From Ptychodera flava (taxonomy: Eukaryota; Hemichordata; Enteropneusta; Ptychoderidae), in NCBI RefSeq assembly GCF_041260155.1, contig NC_091945.1, positions 32,246,296 through 32,310,295 on the forward strand: a DNA stretch of 64,000 bases, given 5' to 3'. A program made the position numbers and the translations under genes. Position 1 is the first letter of the stretch. Each line of letters begins with the position of its first letter. This document shows positions 49,156-61,500 of the stretch, piece by piece. The notes below the pieces were generated by a model that was given only the letters and a program-made list of their open reading frames with translations, was not told the origin of the DNA and ran no database searches.

Positions 49156-49505
49156 TATTCTATTCTATTCTATTCTATTCTATTCTATTCTATTCTATTC
49201 TATTCTATTCTATTCTATTCTATTCAATTCTATTCTATTCTATTCTATTCTATTCTATTCTATTCTATTCTATTCTATTCTATTCAATTCTATTCTATTC
49301 TATTCTATTCTATTCTATTCTATTCTATTCTATTCTATTCAATTCTATTCTATTCTATTCTATTCTATTCAATTCTATTCTATTCTATTCTATTCTATTC
49401 TATTCTATTCTATTCTATTCTATTCAATTCTATTCTATTCTATTCTATTCTATTCTATTCTATTCTATTCTATTCTATTCTATTCTATTCTATTCTATTC
49501 TATTC
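49156..49505. repeat. TATTC pentanucleotide satellite, about 70 units
   Basis: 350 bp of near-perfect TATTC repeats. Five units are AATTC variants at 49226, 49286, 49341, 49371 and 49426, spaced 60, 55, 30 and 55 bases. All plus frames are open through it, so the long open frame there is an artefact. Confidence 0.98.
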
Positions 49506-52500
49506 TTTTCCAATTTATCATGCACGATATGACAATGCCCGTGGCATACAATGCAATGAAATGCCCGTCACATGCCCTGTAGAAATACCTGAATGAAAAG
49601 TCTCATTGAAAACATCGTCACATATTGGGTACTAGATCCGCGACTCTGAACCAGTATTATTGGCACTAAATATAACATTTTCTGGTCACACACTTTGTAG
49701 AAAGTTAAAGGGCAGGGCTATTCTTCTCGATTGTAGGCCTATTTAAAAACCATTGCTACTGTTCTGAATTTGAGGGCGCGGCTCATACATATAGGGCTTA
49801 TTGTTAAATATTTCAAGTGCAGCTTGAGTCAAGTTTGTTTGAGTAATGTTGCTGACATAGAAATTTCAGAACGTTGTGATAAAAATCAATATTGAAGGAA
49901 TCCAACTTTCAAAAATAAACATGATTGGGATCTCAGTTTAAAGTGAAAATTTATCTCATTCTTTAATACGTCACATTGGCGCCAATTTTTATAATTTCCT
50001 GTTTTCTGCATCGCGTAAGAAGAGAAAATGTATAAAAATATACATTACAGATCGGAAAAAACGTGAGAATAAAAGCAAATCAGTCTGAGAAACAAAAACA
50101 TATACTTACATCCACGGTAACCAATTATAAATAAGGAAAAATATTGTTTATAACCCTCTTCAAGATTTAGCCTTATGATAAATAAAGAGCAACAATTTAA
50201 ACTATAAATAGCTGTCGGAGATATTTTGTCAAAGTCGTCAATGATGTCATGGCCTTCAAGTGATGTCCTAAGAGTTGAATAATCCGTTAGAGTGGAAATG
50301 CATACATTTAATTGTAGGTCCTTTACTCAATACGGGCAGGCATAAGATGTCAGACTGAGATCTAAGATATTATCTATTAACCTTATTGTGAAATGAGGAT
50401 TGTATCCTTTTAGTGTATTTGAGTTTTTCATACTGTCAATGTCCGACGAAAATCTAAAATTAAATAATAAAGTTGAAGGAAAGTGACATACAAATCTGCA
50501 TTTCACACTGAGATGCACACCGATACACTTACGCCCCCCGGACTGTTCTATTTCAATGGACGGCTTTTTGTACTTCACAAAATCTGAACTCTCTGTACAT
50601 AGCCAACTGCTCTATTTCAATTGCCGCTTTCATCAGTTGAAAGGCTAGAGACAGACACGTGACTCAAAACACAGGAAGCCAGGTACTACACAACATATGC
50701 AAAGGGCGATCTTTTGAACTTCTTGTTCGTACATCACGACTTTTCAAAAATAATCTTGCCGTAAAGAAGTATGTTCATATTGTAAAGGTACCTGTCGACG
50801 TTTGTAAAATTCTTTCACCTGTTCAACTGCACGCAATTCCACCTTTCCCCCTTTCTTTGCCTTTGGCGTTGCATTTTCTTTGGACATCAAAAGCCTTCTG
50901 CGTGCATACCTATTTCTGTTTGAATGACAATGACGGCATTTAACACAGATTAGAATCTGAATCGCTTGCTTGTTCAATGTGGATGTTATATTGTGGTTTG
51001 TTTTTGTTGTCTCTTTTGACAAATTCATACACGGGTTCGTTGATACTTTCAAGGTAATTGTTAGCATGCATAGACATGCAAGGAATGCAACTGTGGTTTT
51101 TGTCGAACTAATCTTCACGTATTAGTTTTTATCTTTTCATGAACTCATCAATTTGTCGACTCCACATACAGTCGTAGAAATTGCATTGAGCGTCACGCAG
51201 CATCAGGACATTTGACGGCTACAGACTGCCATAGCCACATTTGAATCCCGATTTCAAGTTTTCTTTTAGCATTTAGATTTAGGCGACTCATAGAAACAGC
51301 CTGCTACTACTACTAGTACTACGGTTTTTTCGGGTCTGTAAAAATACTTTGCAGTTACTACAAACAGTTCTTATCCCTTTTCCGACCAATAGGGAAGCAA
51401 GTTCACTGCACATAGGACGACTGTATCCTCGTTCGTATGAGAGGTGTGAAAGCCAAATGGGGACACACAGACAGCGACAGACAGGGCGATAGACAGGCAT
51501 ACAAAGACCGAAATAGAAGGAAACAGCTCGAGTTGAAGGCCGATAACAGGGAGTAAGGGAAATTGTACCAATCATAAGCTATACGTAACGCTTTGATGTC
51601 ATAATCAGTCGCCTGAGCATAGTGAATTCGAAATAACAAGAAAAAAATACATACAATTATGCACTATAGACACTTTAGTAAGTGTTGAAAGTTTTTTCGT
51701 TTCCAACTGTATTGACGGTCGTTTGACTATATGAATTAACTCAGTATCTGCCAAACGCACCCTACGGGACGAAAATGCCGCTTGTTGTTTGATTGTGTTC
51801 CCGGCGTCGAATCAGAAAATGTTCGTCGTTTGTTCTGCAAATGATGAACCTTTTTACGAATGCGTCCTCCATTGAAATGTCGATTCATGAAACATGCTGA
51901 ATGTATGTATGAGTCAGGCTACTTCTTCACATTTCGTCGATAATTGTATGTGACGGCATAAAGAACATCCCGAGGCAGTTCATTTGCAGCGGCACCAACC
52001 AGAAGAAGAGCTGTAAATGGTTCCTTTTGGAGAACCAGCTCGAAAGTAGTTCATAAATAAAGTAATTACACTGCCCCGGCATGAAGCGTGTGTTGCATGA
52101 ATATTTTATTCGATTTATTATCTGTTTTCTTTTACAGCGGACTGGTGATTTTATCTTTTTTCACTTTTTAAGTCCACCAAAGTGCATTTTGCACAGTTAC
52201 CCAGTCCTTTGCGCTTCTCAGTCTCAAAATCAAAATCTTCTTTGAACGATTAAAAATTATTTCTGGGAAGTTATGGTCTGTCTGCGCATAGCATTCGATT
52301 GTTGTGGCTTCTTGTGGAACTTCAAAGGAACTCGCCACCAGAATATCGTCGCCTTTTACCCGAATGAAAGCCAACTTACAAAATTATCAAAATTACCAGA
52401 CACATTCAATCCCTGCTACACAACGATTTGGATGATAAGACAGTGACTGTCTCCGGCCACAATACATGACAGGCGTGTACGGACTGCTTAATCTGATAAA

Positions 52501-52981
52501 TATTTGAAAGGAAGGACGGGTTTCTCAGTGAAGAACAATGGGTATAACACCGAAATAACAAATATCACTGTGACATACAGATGACGTGGATATCTGAACG
52601 ATAGTGACCTGGCTGGCTATAAACGATAATCCAACTATAGAGAGACGGCGTAGTCGGTGTCAGATCACGCCATGAATTCAGTCGAAAGGCTTATTGAACA
52701 AATGGCCTCTTCTCTGCATGTATTTTTACGAGAGTATTGTTAGACAGATCCAAGGACACAAACTATACACACACAAAAGGAGACAAACAGCAATCGATAT
52801 CAAACCCCTAGGTCTAGCCCACAAATGCGGTTCTCGCGGTCTCTCCAATCCCATAATGCTTGCGCCATATGTTTGGGACAAATGCGTGTAGCAGTAACGA
52901 GCAAAGGAAACATGTTTGGCGGGTAGTGCAGGTATCAGAGATTGGTGTCAATGCGTTCTTTAATTGACAAAACGTCGGTGC

Positions 52982-52985
<4 letters not shown>

Positions 52986-53035
<50 letters not shown>

Positions 53036-53038
53036 GGG
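52986..53038 (+). repeat. (AG)20 microsatellite followed by G14
   Basis: Twenty AG units run into an uninterrupted G run ending at 53038. Confidence 0.95.
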
Positions 53039-55178
53039 CGGGGGATCTGTTTCTGTGTCTGTGAATGTCTGGTTTCGTAAAAGCTGTGTAAAAAGTACCT
53101 TATTACATTTTCAAGGTTTGAACAACTAATACTGATCAAAATTACAAAAAAGGAAAGTAAAGCTGGTAGCCCGGCTAGAAAATTAAACAATCAATAACGC
53201 CATCAAATGAAATTATTCTTTGTACAATTTAGACATCGATTATGGCAACGTTTTTCTGAGGTGTTGTAATTAAATTCAATTTCTGTCTTTTTTTGCAACA
53301 TAAAAAGCCTCCATTTTTTGGTATTTCATTAAAATCTTTATTTTTTTTTTTTTTTCCAAGCGACATTTGGACATAATACCTAAAGGGTCACTGAACTTAA
53401 TCAGATGTGGACTTCGTCCATTCCCCTCCTCGATAAAAGGAGTCACAAGGGCTACAGCTTTTAGCATGGGTGTATGCTGGACCCCCCCCCCCCCCCGATT
53501 TAACATAAACCATAAACCTTTGTTCAAATCTCTGACCAAAAGTGGTGATACGGAAGTGTGTGGTCAGACAGACGAAGCATATTCTGACGTCGCGTCACCG
53601 GGTCAGTCATGGCAATGAACGGCACGAAAATTGCGTTCACACCCGTGTCAATCACTTTGAGCCGTTGCATGGAATTGTGTGTCGAAATGGTTTCTTGAAA
53701 ATACTGATCCTGGAGCCGGAGGGGAGTGTGAATGATCCGAGAGATAAGAGTTTACTCATCCCTAATGAGAGCAAGGTGAATCTCGAGATGACAATGGGCG
53801 TTTGCAGCTTTGAAAATACCCAATTTATGTTTCTCTTGATAAAAGGATTCGTTGTGCTACCGGCAGTCTACAAATTAATGTGATACGGAAGAATATGAGA
53901 ACGACTCGGATCATAAGCAGATTTACATCTGTGGCCCCAAGAAAACTTGATTCGATGAAAAACAATTCCAATTCACTGATATCGCTTATTACAAGCACTG
54001 GACAGATTTAGCTACCGGAGTCGAACCAAGATTGAAAAACTCGTCTTAAAGTATAAAGAGAGAACGTTTACGAAAAAAAAAACAAAACACGATTGTATTT
54101 TCAGTCATTTAAAATTGCTGGAAGCCAAATATTGCGAATAATTGGTCCTGGTGCACGGTTGGTTTGTAATACCATAAAAGGACTCTTAATAAAAGATGTT
54201 AATAATATTTAAACCGTCGCTGGCTATGAAGGGTCCTTCAAAAGCAGCGCATCAAAGCTAGGCCTTAACATTGTGGCAGGGTCTGTGACACCATCGAGAT
54301 GACGGTTAAAACTGGAAGAATGATATATCGTCGTGGATATGTTCATTTATTCGGTCAGCTATTACATTATTGATGAAGATAGCTGTCTAATTAATTTGAA
54401 ATTTGAAACATTTTACGGTCGACTGATCTCCACTGGATAATGTTTTGTTTATTACTTCATACATGTTACGTTATGTTACAGTATTATTGTTATATAGACA
54501 TCTTTTCTCGCTAGAGTACTATTGGCATCACTCAGCCTCACCCACAGCAACAGGTATTTATTACTGCCTATGGCCACGCCTATTCCTTGTCCGATAATTT
54601 TAGTCGTCGAGACTTTGCTCCTAGTTGACGATCGAAATGTTGCTCAGTTTGGTAGTCATTTCATTCGGTTGAACTTTTCGACCTTGAATTTTGAAAACAA
54701 TAAGCTACTGCAGTGGAATTGAACCCGACTGGTGACGTCACACCAGTAAACGCAATCGTATATCACATTAGTCATCCGGTTCATGTTTACATCATAACTC
54801 TGAGTGACAAGGCCACAAAGTAAAAAAATCGTCTTTTATTTTCCTTCAATAGGAAATGGCTGCCGTAATGATTCGCGATGTTTACTTCAAGTTCTTTTGG
54901 GATTTCCTTGGAAGAAAGGTGGATGGAAGATGATAGAAGGCCGTGGTGGCTGACATAAAACATTGAGCAGCAGATTTGCGATATAATTTAAAGAGAATTG
55001 AAAACCTTTTGAGTTCAATGACCGACTATTGCCAGCTCGTCTACCACACATGATAGTATTGCGCCGGTTGAGGTAATCTCATGCTCAAAATGTTTCATCC
55101 CTGCCGATCATATCCGATTGACGATGACTTTGCCCCATGTACCTGGGGATCTTCCCGGGCCGGTTTTTTATGTGTTAA

Positions 55179-55517
55179 CCAAGAATGCGCCTCAAAATTG
55201 AAAGACTTAAAATTTTGCTCAAAATATCCGTAGGAAAACTTTTGATCATCCTCTTTCGAAGTAAAAAAAACAAAACTCACGAGTCACCGTGCAAAATTTA
55301 GTAATAGAGAAACAAATAACCCGATATGTACCGACTCTTAAAATTCAAAATGGCCGCCATTCGGGGTGGGGGTGGGGGATTGAATTTTCTCAAAAAATAA
55401 GCCGGTGAAAAGTTGACCTTCTGCATGAGCTTCAAAATGAGGCCCGGCAAGTGTTTGACTGAAAAAGCATTGTAAGTTTGAGTTTCCGAAAATCTAGTCC
55501 CCGAGATGCATTCTACC
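55179..55517. mobile_element. Short copy of the 19,954 element family, copy 3
   Basis: TTAA at 55175-55178; the right flank is TTCA. The left end reads CCAAGAATGCGCCTCAAAAT and the right end GATGCATTCTACC. It is inverted relative to copies 1 and 2. Confidence 0.6.
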
Positions 55518-58330
55518 TTCAAGCCCAAAGTACGAGTCAAATAAAAGATTTACGCGGACTACTGAAACTACCACTACAGTTACAACCGTAAGATGTAATT
55601 TTACATCCTATTCTTGAGCAAAAATAACAACTTCTGATAAGTTGCAAAAAGGTGTGTTATAATGAAGAGCCTGTTTCATGATCGCAAGCTATACTACCCG
55701 CCCTCCTTGTCTCCGGAGTTTACTGGGTTTCTGTCGGATTAGAAGTATTGTATAACCCATTAAGCTTGCTACATTTTCACAGATGCAATGATCGTGTTGA
55801 TGAGATTCACGGTAACTACAGACTTCGTAGGTACGCAGCTGTACAGCATTTTACGGCTTATCGATGACGCCGTAGATAGAGTCACGTGACTACGTCCTTG
55901 GCAATGATCCATCTGCTCAGGCACTTCTCTTTTTCAGAATAAGAAGGGACAACTTTCATGACTCCGACCACCGTGGGATTTTTCATATATGCCATTTAAA
56001 ATTACCGAATATTCAGTGTTTCATAAAAACATGACGAAAGAACATTCTTACGAATCTCGAAAATGGGATTTTGCAAAGAGAAATTTGGTTTTTATGTGAA
56101 TACCGGTGTTTTACATGGAGTTTGTAGAGTTCCCGAACACAAAACTCATCAAATGTCAGAACGTTATAGCTTCTAGTTCTTATTTTGGAGTGATGCTAAG
56201 AGTCTTCGTGCTTCAGATTTTCTGTCAAAGTAGATGAAGTAAAGTTATTTCCATGGGAACCATTTTCCCGCCTAAAACGCAAATTGTTACGCGGCAGCAG
56301 TGGAAATTATCGCCATCGACCATTACGGAAAATACATAATAGATACAAGTATGCTAGATGTGACAAGAAGACCGTTGTCTTGATCTTTTCGCCTGATTTT
56401 ACCGCAAAAGGTTTGCTGTAGGGTCTATGGTTTTACATCCTTCACCCATTGATCTTGTTGCTGATATTTTCGATAAATTGTTTTCATATCCCTGCCTCGG
56501 ACCACGTGGGAACTGTTTAAAGTTCCATTCCATTCTGTTACTGCTTACATCTATCCATTGAGGTAGGTTCTACTTCCATGTACTAACAGATAGACATTGT
56601 GAGGGGAAGGGAACTATCACTGCGCAGATGAAAACAGCAACGGTGTGGATGATGCTATTGAACTACCTCCCGGCAACTTCATGCATAACACGGCGCTGCG
56701 CACTTAGAGCCCTAGCCCCATGTATTTTACATAGTGAACGCTGTACATGCTGTGATGTTCCAGAGGAAGGAAGTTTTTACAAAACCGAATTTACGGGACG
56801 ATTTTTCACGATATAGATGAAAAAGGCTTCGCTTGTACGTTCACGGAATGGAAAATTTCGTTTTTTCACATTTATTTCTCTGAACTGTCTCCCAATATGA
56901 AATGACAGTAGAAATGACACTCTAAATGTTGTTTATGAATTCATATTTTTAACGACTGCTATGATTCATGCTTAAACTTGCAATTGTTTTCATAATAGCG
57001 AGACACGGTGTAACGCCACTTCATTGTTCTTGGCGTTCTTGTGCTACATGGTAAAAACTCTTTTACATTTTTAGGAAAAGGTCAACACTGCCATGGTTCT
57101 ATGGACAGCTAACGCTTTCTATATAGACTTCCTATACACAGATATGGGTGCAGGGATGCCTGCATTTTTCATATTGTACAAGGTAACATCTTCTCGTTAC
57201 AGTGAATGGGAGGTGTTCTGACTTGTTGCGCTCTTTGTTATCATTCACTTAAAAATCACTTTTCCATATTTTGTCTTCACATCTGCCATGTTGACATAGC
57301 CATTGTTCTAATGCTTTACTTCATTTCCAGTCTGGGCACGTTGTTATCTGTCATGCTACACTCTGTGTGCGGCCTGAGTGTGCTACCTTGCCATGGCGAA
57401 GGTCTCTACTTTTACATGTAAATTGCATAGTGCATACGCTCTGTCAGGAAAGATAATTTTCCGGTCCTAGCAACGGGGAGTAACGACAGATGGAATGCAA
57501 ATATGATACAGTAGAGCATAGACCTCAGGGTCTGTGTGTACAGGTATTGTGTGTCTAAAGAGAAGCTCTGCTTGGCGTGTGACTTTCATTGCTATGGATA
57601 GCCGTGTGAACAATGACAAGGGACAAGATAGCAGAACAAGCGCCATGTGTCATCTGCGTATTGCCAATAGACATTCCCACATTCATCAGTTTACTCGCTT
57701 CCTTGTGCATCACATTAATCCAACAACATGGCAATTTATAGAATTGTCATTATAAATAAATAACCACAATTAACTGATGAGCGCTGTATAGTGTTTTGTT
57801 CCGGTCAGATGCACTGTTTCCAATTCATGATGAGAATGCCGCTACAGCTTGACGATGCATAACAATTCTCGAGGGTTGTTCCTGTACAAACATGATCTTG
57901 GACAAAACACGAATGCTTCCTGGGACCTCCTCAGCCCCGGAACTCTATTGTTGTAGCCAAAGCAGCTCCGTTGTTATGCGAAATTGGTGCAAAATACTAT
58001 GCAGCCATGGCTTTATCTTGTTTCATCCTCTTCCTTGCGATTGGATCAAGAATTTTCGAGTGAATATGCACCGATCTGTACGAATTTTAGTCTGCATTTT
58101 GGTTGGCAACAACGGCATACATATGTAGCTTTATAGCAACGATTGCGTGGATCCCGTTGGTTGTGCAATGACACGTAACACATTCTAGACCCGTCAATCA
58201 AAGACGCCATCGTTACGTAGGTGGGACAAAGAAGGGGAGCCCGTGTCTTCATTGGCTCATCGCAAGTGTTACGCAAGTGTCTGCGCAACGTCACACAATC
58301 TACATGTGAACAGTGTGTACACATCGTATT

Positions 58331-58433
58331 ATGCAAATTACGTGGCCGGGCTCGTAATAAATGTTAATTAGCAACTGGATGGACTACTTGAAAGCGTGAA
58401 AATAGCCTAAAACAGCTTTTTTCGCTCAGAAAC
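58331..58433 (+). promoter_or_regulatory. Candidate promoter of the plus-strand gene
   Basis: An ATGCAAAT octamer (58331-58338) lies about 96 bases before the start codon. The octamer is a known POU-factor site, but a single chance match is possible. Confidence 0.25.
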
Positions 58434-58533
58434 ATGGCTGAAGACAAACTGTACGATTTCCAGCCATTCGATGACTCCATAGACAAACAGAAGATTCCCC
58501 CGATCAGTACTTTCGCCAAGCCAACAGGTTACG
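58434..58533 (+). CDS. First coding exon of an unrecognised gene
   Basis: An ATG in a good initiation context (AACATGG) opens 33 codons: MAEDKLYDFQPFDDSIDKQK followed by IPPISTFAKPTGY. It ends at a consensus donor, ACG|GTAAGT (GT at 58534-58535), phase 1. The composition (acidic, then Pro/Lys-rich, no hydrophobic stretch) suggests a soluble or cytosolic N-terminus. I do not recognise the family, and I found no second exon before 64000, so intron 1 would exceed 5.4 kb. Confidence 0.6.
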
Positions 58534-61500
58534 GTAAGTGCTCGTCTGTAGCTCGTCAGCTTCGCTCTGTCCACCACCACGCCCTGTGGACATTATGGCC
58601 ATGTTTATTCTGTAGGAAAAAACCACGGCAGACATATTGGAGGCAAAAAATCAGCCACATTTCTTCGTGATTTCTCCCAAATAGCGCGTATCCAAAGCGT
58701 TCCTACAGCCAAAAACCGATGGTGTTTATGTTTGTACGCACCGGTTACCTCATGTTGGCCAGTCTGCTGGTCCTGCGCTGGGCTGAAATTCTCCGGCCAG
58801 AATCCGCACTCCATTAGCTATTCAAATGGTCGACCGTAGCGGTCAATCTGCCGCTACGTTCGAGAAAAAACAGTCCAGGACTCTCAAGGAACTCGTGTCG
58901 ACATCCGCACATGTATATCACAACAACTAAATGCCTAGCGCAAGGTGATTTTTTACTTATTACAAAATATTACGTAATTTACTAACATAACCGATTTTAA
59001 GGTTACGTATGCTAAATAGAAGAGAAAACCAAGATGTTCTTGTGACACATCGTTTTTTATTCGCAGGAAAGCTATTAGGAATATTTGTTTCTTTGCCAGG
59101 CTAAAATTCAAGCTCTCTTGTCACCCCTGAAGAACTGCGTATTTACTTTGGCGAATCTGCCTTCACTCGTTTGAAAATGTAACCTTCCTTCCCTCAAACC
59201 TATATCACATTTACTTTCTACCATTAATCGGCTTGCGTATAAAGACACGGGCCAACGCACTATTAGACAGAACAGCGTCAATAAACGTTCGGTCATTCGC
59301 CTAACTGAATCACACAAACACATCGCCATCATTCTGTTTGCGATTACAACCACCTTTCCTCGGCGGTTGTGTTTTCTTCTCATGTCGTCTGATAGTTTTG
59401 TAGGCATTCACCTCAAAACATGGATGCTCAGCGGGAAATGTTGATCGACCGCGTTTAAATCCTCTGGATCGATACTATGAATATTCATTATATTTGCTTT
59501 TGAAATGCAATTAACACAGCAGTTTCCCCCTCCATGATTAAACGCTGTTATCTGCATGCGCTGGTACACCTACACCATACGCCATACCCAACACGATATC
59601 ATTTTCTTTTTAACGCCATCAAAATGTGGTCAGATTTTCGAACTAAACCAGCCTTTACACTGCCGATAAGTAAGTTGTTTGCCCTGCCGTCTTAGGTGTA
59701 TTTAATTTCGGTCGCCAGGTTAATTGTTTACGACAGGTACTATGTAGCGAAGTCACTACACAATACATTTATTGATAATACGGGGCAGAAGGTCAATTTA
59801 TTGAGGAACCTTTGACCCTTTCTTACCCGCAAACTACTTAAAATAAACACTCGAAAATATACTTGCGAAATTTTGTTGATAGCGATATTACAATTAACAC
59901 TTTTGCCCTCCTCGTTGTACGGATTCACGTTTCTTGTATGACAGAAAGATAGGGTCATGTGAACCGCAAAAAGTCATTTTCCGACGATTTTTATTTCTTT
60001 AGAAAATTGATTTGTTGTCTATTCTAGCAACAGCTCGTCGGTGCCGTTGGATTATGCTATAAATACTCCAACTGCCCGTACATCGCATATGGCGTTCCAT
60101 TGCGTCACATGATGCAACCTATATTGCGCTGTCTTCACGAGCGACGATTGCGATATATTACCAGCGACATTTATCATTACAACAACATGACAAGTTTACA
60201 AACAAAAGAGTTCAACTGGATTTACTCCGGGTTGAACGTTAGATAAACTTACGTTATGATGAGCATGGCGTAATGTGTACTTTTGTGCCCGTAGCACGTT
60301 GTAGGTAAACAAGGACATAACTTGTGTAGGAAATTTTCCTCATCCTGTCTCGAATACTGAGCTTGATTCAAAGCCCCTTTGAATGGCCGGTCAACTATCC
60401 ACAGGCAAATTTGTCCCCGGTCGATGCTCTTTTTTGTGGAATAATCCCGATAGCGAAACATTAAATGTTTTCCTTCGTGTTTCTGATACCGTTGATGGAT
60501 TTGTAGTGTAGAGTATGTTTCTTTACGTATCATTCGTCTAGTATGTTTGCAATCGCGGCACCTGCGCTCTGTGTCACTCATGCAGAGATACTTGACATGG
60601 AGATATGATGGAACACGAGATGACTCTGTAATGAAAACGGTTTCCCCATGCTGTTATTCAAATTGGCAATGTAACGCAGGAAAGGGTCAAATCCGTTTAT
60701 CCCTTCGGCCAGTGTTTTGCGACAGAATGTGGGGTCTTTGCTCGTCGTAGCAAGCCATCATATCCTACAAGAGTTTGTTCGGCAAGAGGTTACGAGATGA
60801 AAGATCGAGAGCAGTTCATTGAGTTGAGTGACACGTGGTACGTTCATAGTCTCATATGCATGGTTCTGCTAATATTCATATTGCAGTATCTCTCATGGCA
60901 ATTTTTGTTTCGATAATCAAGCCGTCGCGATCTTTATTCTCTAGCACAGGGATTGTAAGGCTTACTTCCAAGTAACTGGAGTCTGAAATTCAACCCAAAA
61001 AATTCTATCCCATTTTAAATTGGCTTGAACACCATTGTTGACTATTGGTCAGAATTTAAACTCCAAGAGACTTTAAATACATATGTCGCTACATTTTAAA
61101 TGTGTGAACATTAAATTTACGCTTGCAATGTTGACCAGAAAGTAACGCGAAAGATTGTAATGTAGTCCATGCAGTCTTTGTCATATTTGCCATCAATAAA
61201 TTCAATTCCTAAATAATACATATCCATCTCATGCTGATAAGACCGTCACGTGACGCACCAACGCCCCGTGACAAACGTGTGGAAACGCCCCATAGCATGT
61301 CAGCAAAAGGTCTGTGTATATGTTGCCGGCTTTGTGACCACAGAACTCGCCAAAATTCCCCGTTTCGATATGGTGTTTGGAGAATGTCATTCTGGTCCCT
61401 TTCACATTCTACTGTTGAAACCACAAACAATTCATTCCAGCAAGGATGAATAACATTTCAATGGAGATCCCAGCTTCTAAATATCTTAATCCAACCATTA

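Larger units (their letters stand above)
45400..58330. other. Gene-poor region, no supported gene
   Basis: About 13 kb without a convincing exon. It contains short TTAA-element copies, the TATTC satellite, homopolymer runs (C16 at 47357-47372, C15 at 53482-53496, T15 at 53341-53355) and several unassigned open frames (see findings for 48.7 and 52.2 kb). Confidence 0.45.

Noticed and set aside
49148..49582. 144-codon plus-strand open frame of repeated Ile-Leu-Phe-Tyr-Ser
   Set aside because: It is a direct translation of the TATTC satellite; a 5-nt repeat without stops is open by necessity.
52960..53190. 76-codon minus-strand frame with a Ser-Leu repeat
   Set aside because: Produced by translation of the (AG)n microsatellite.
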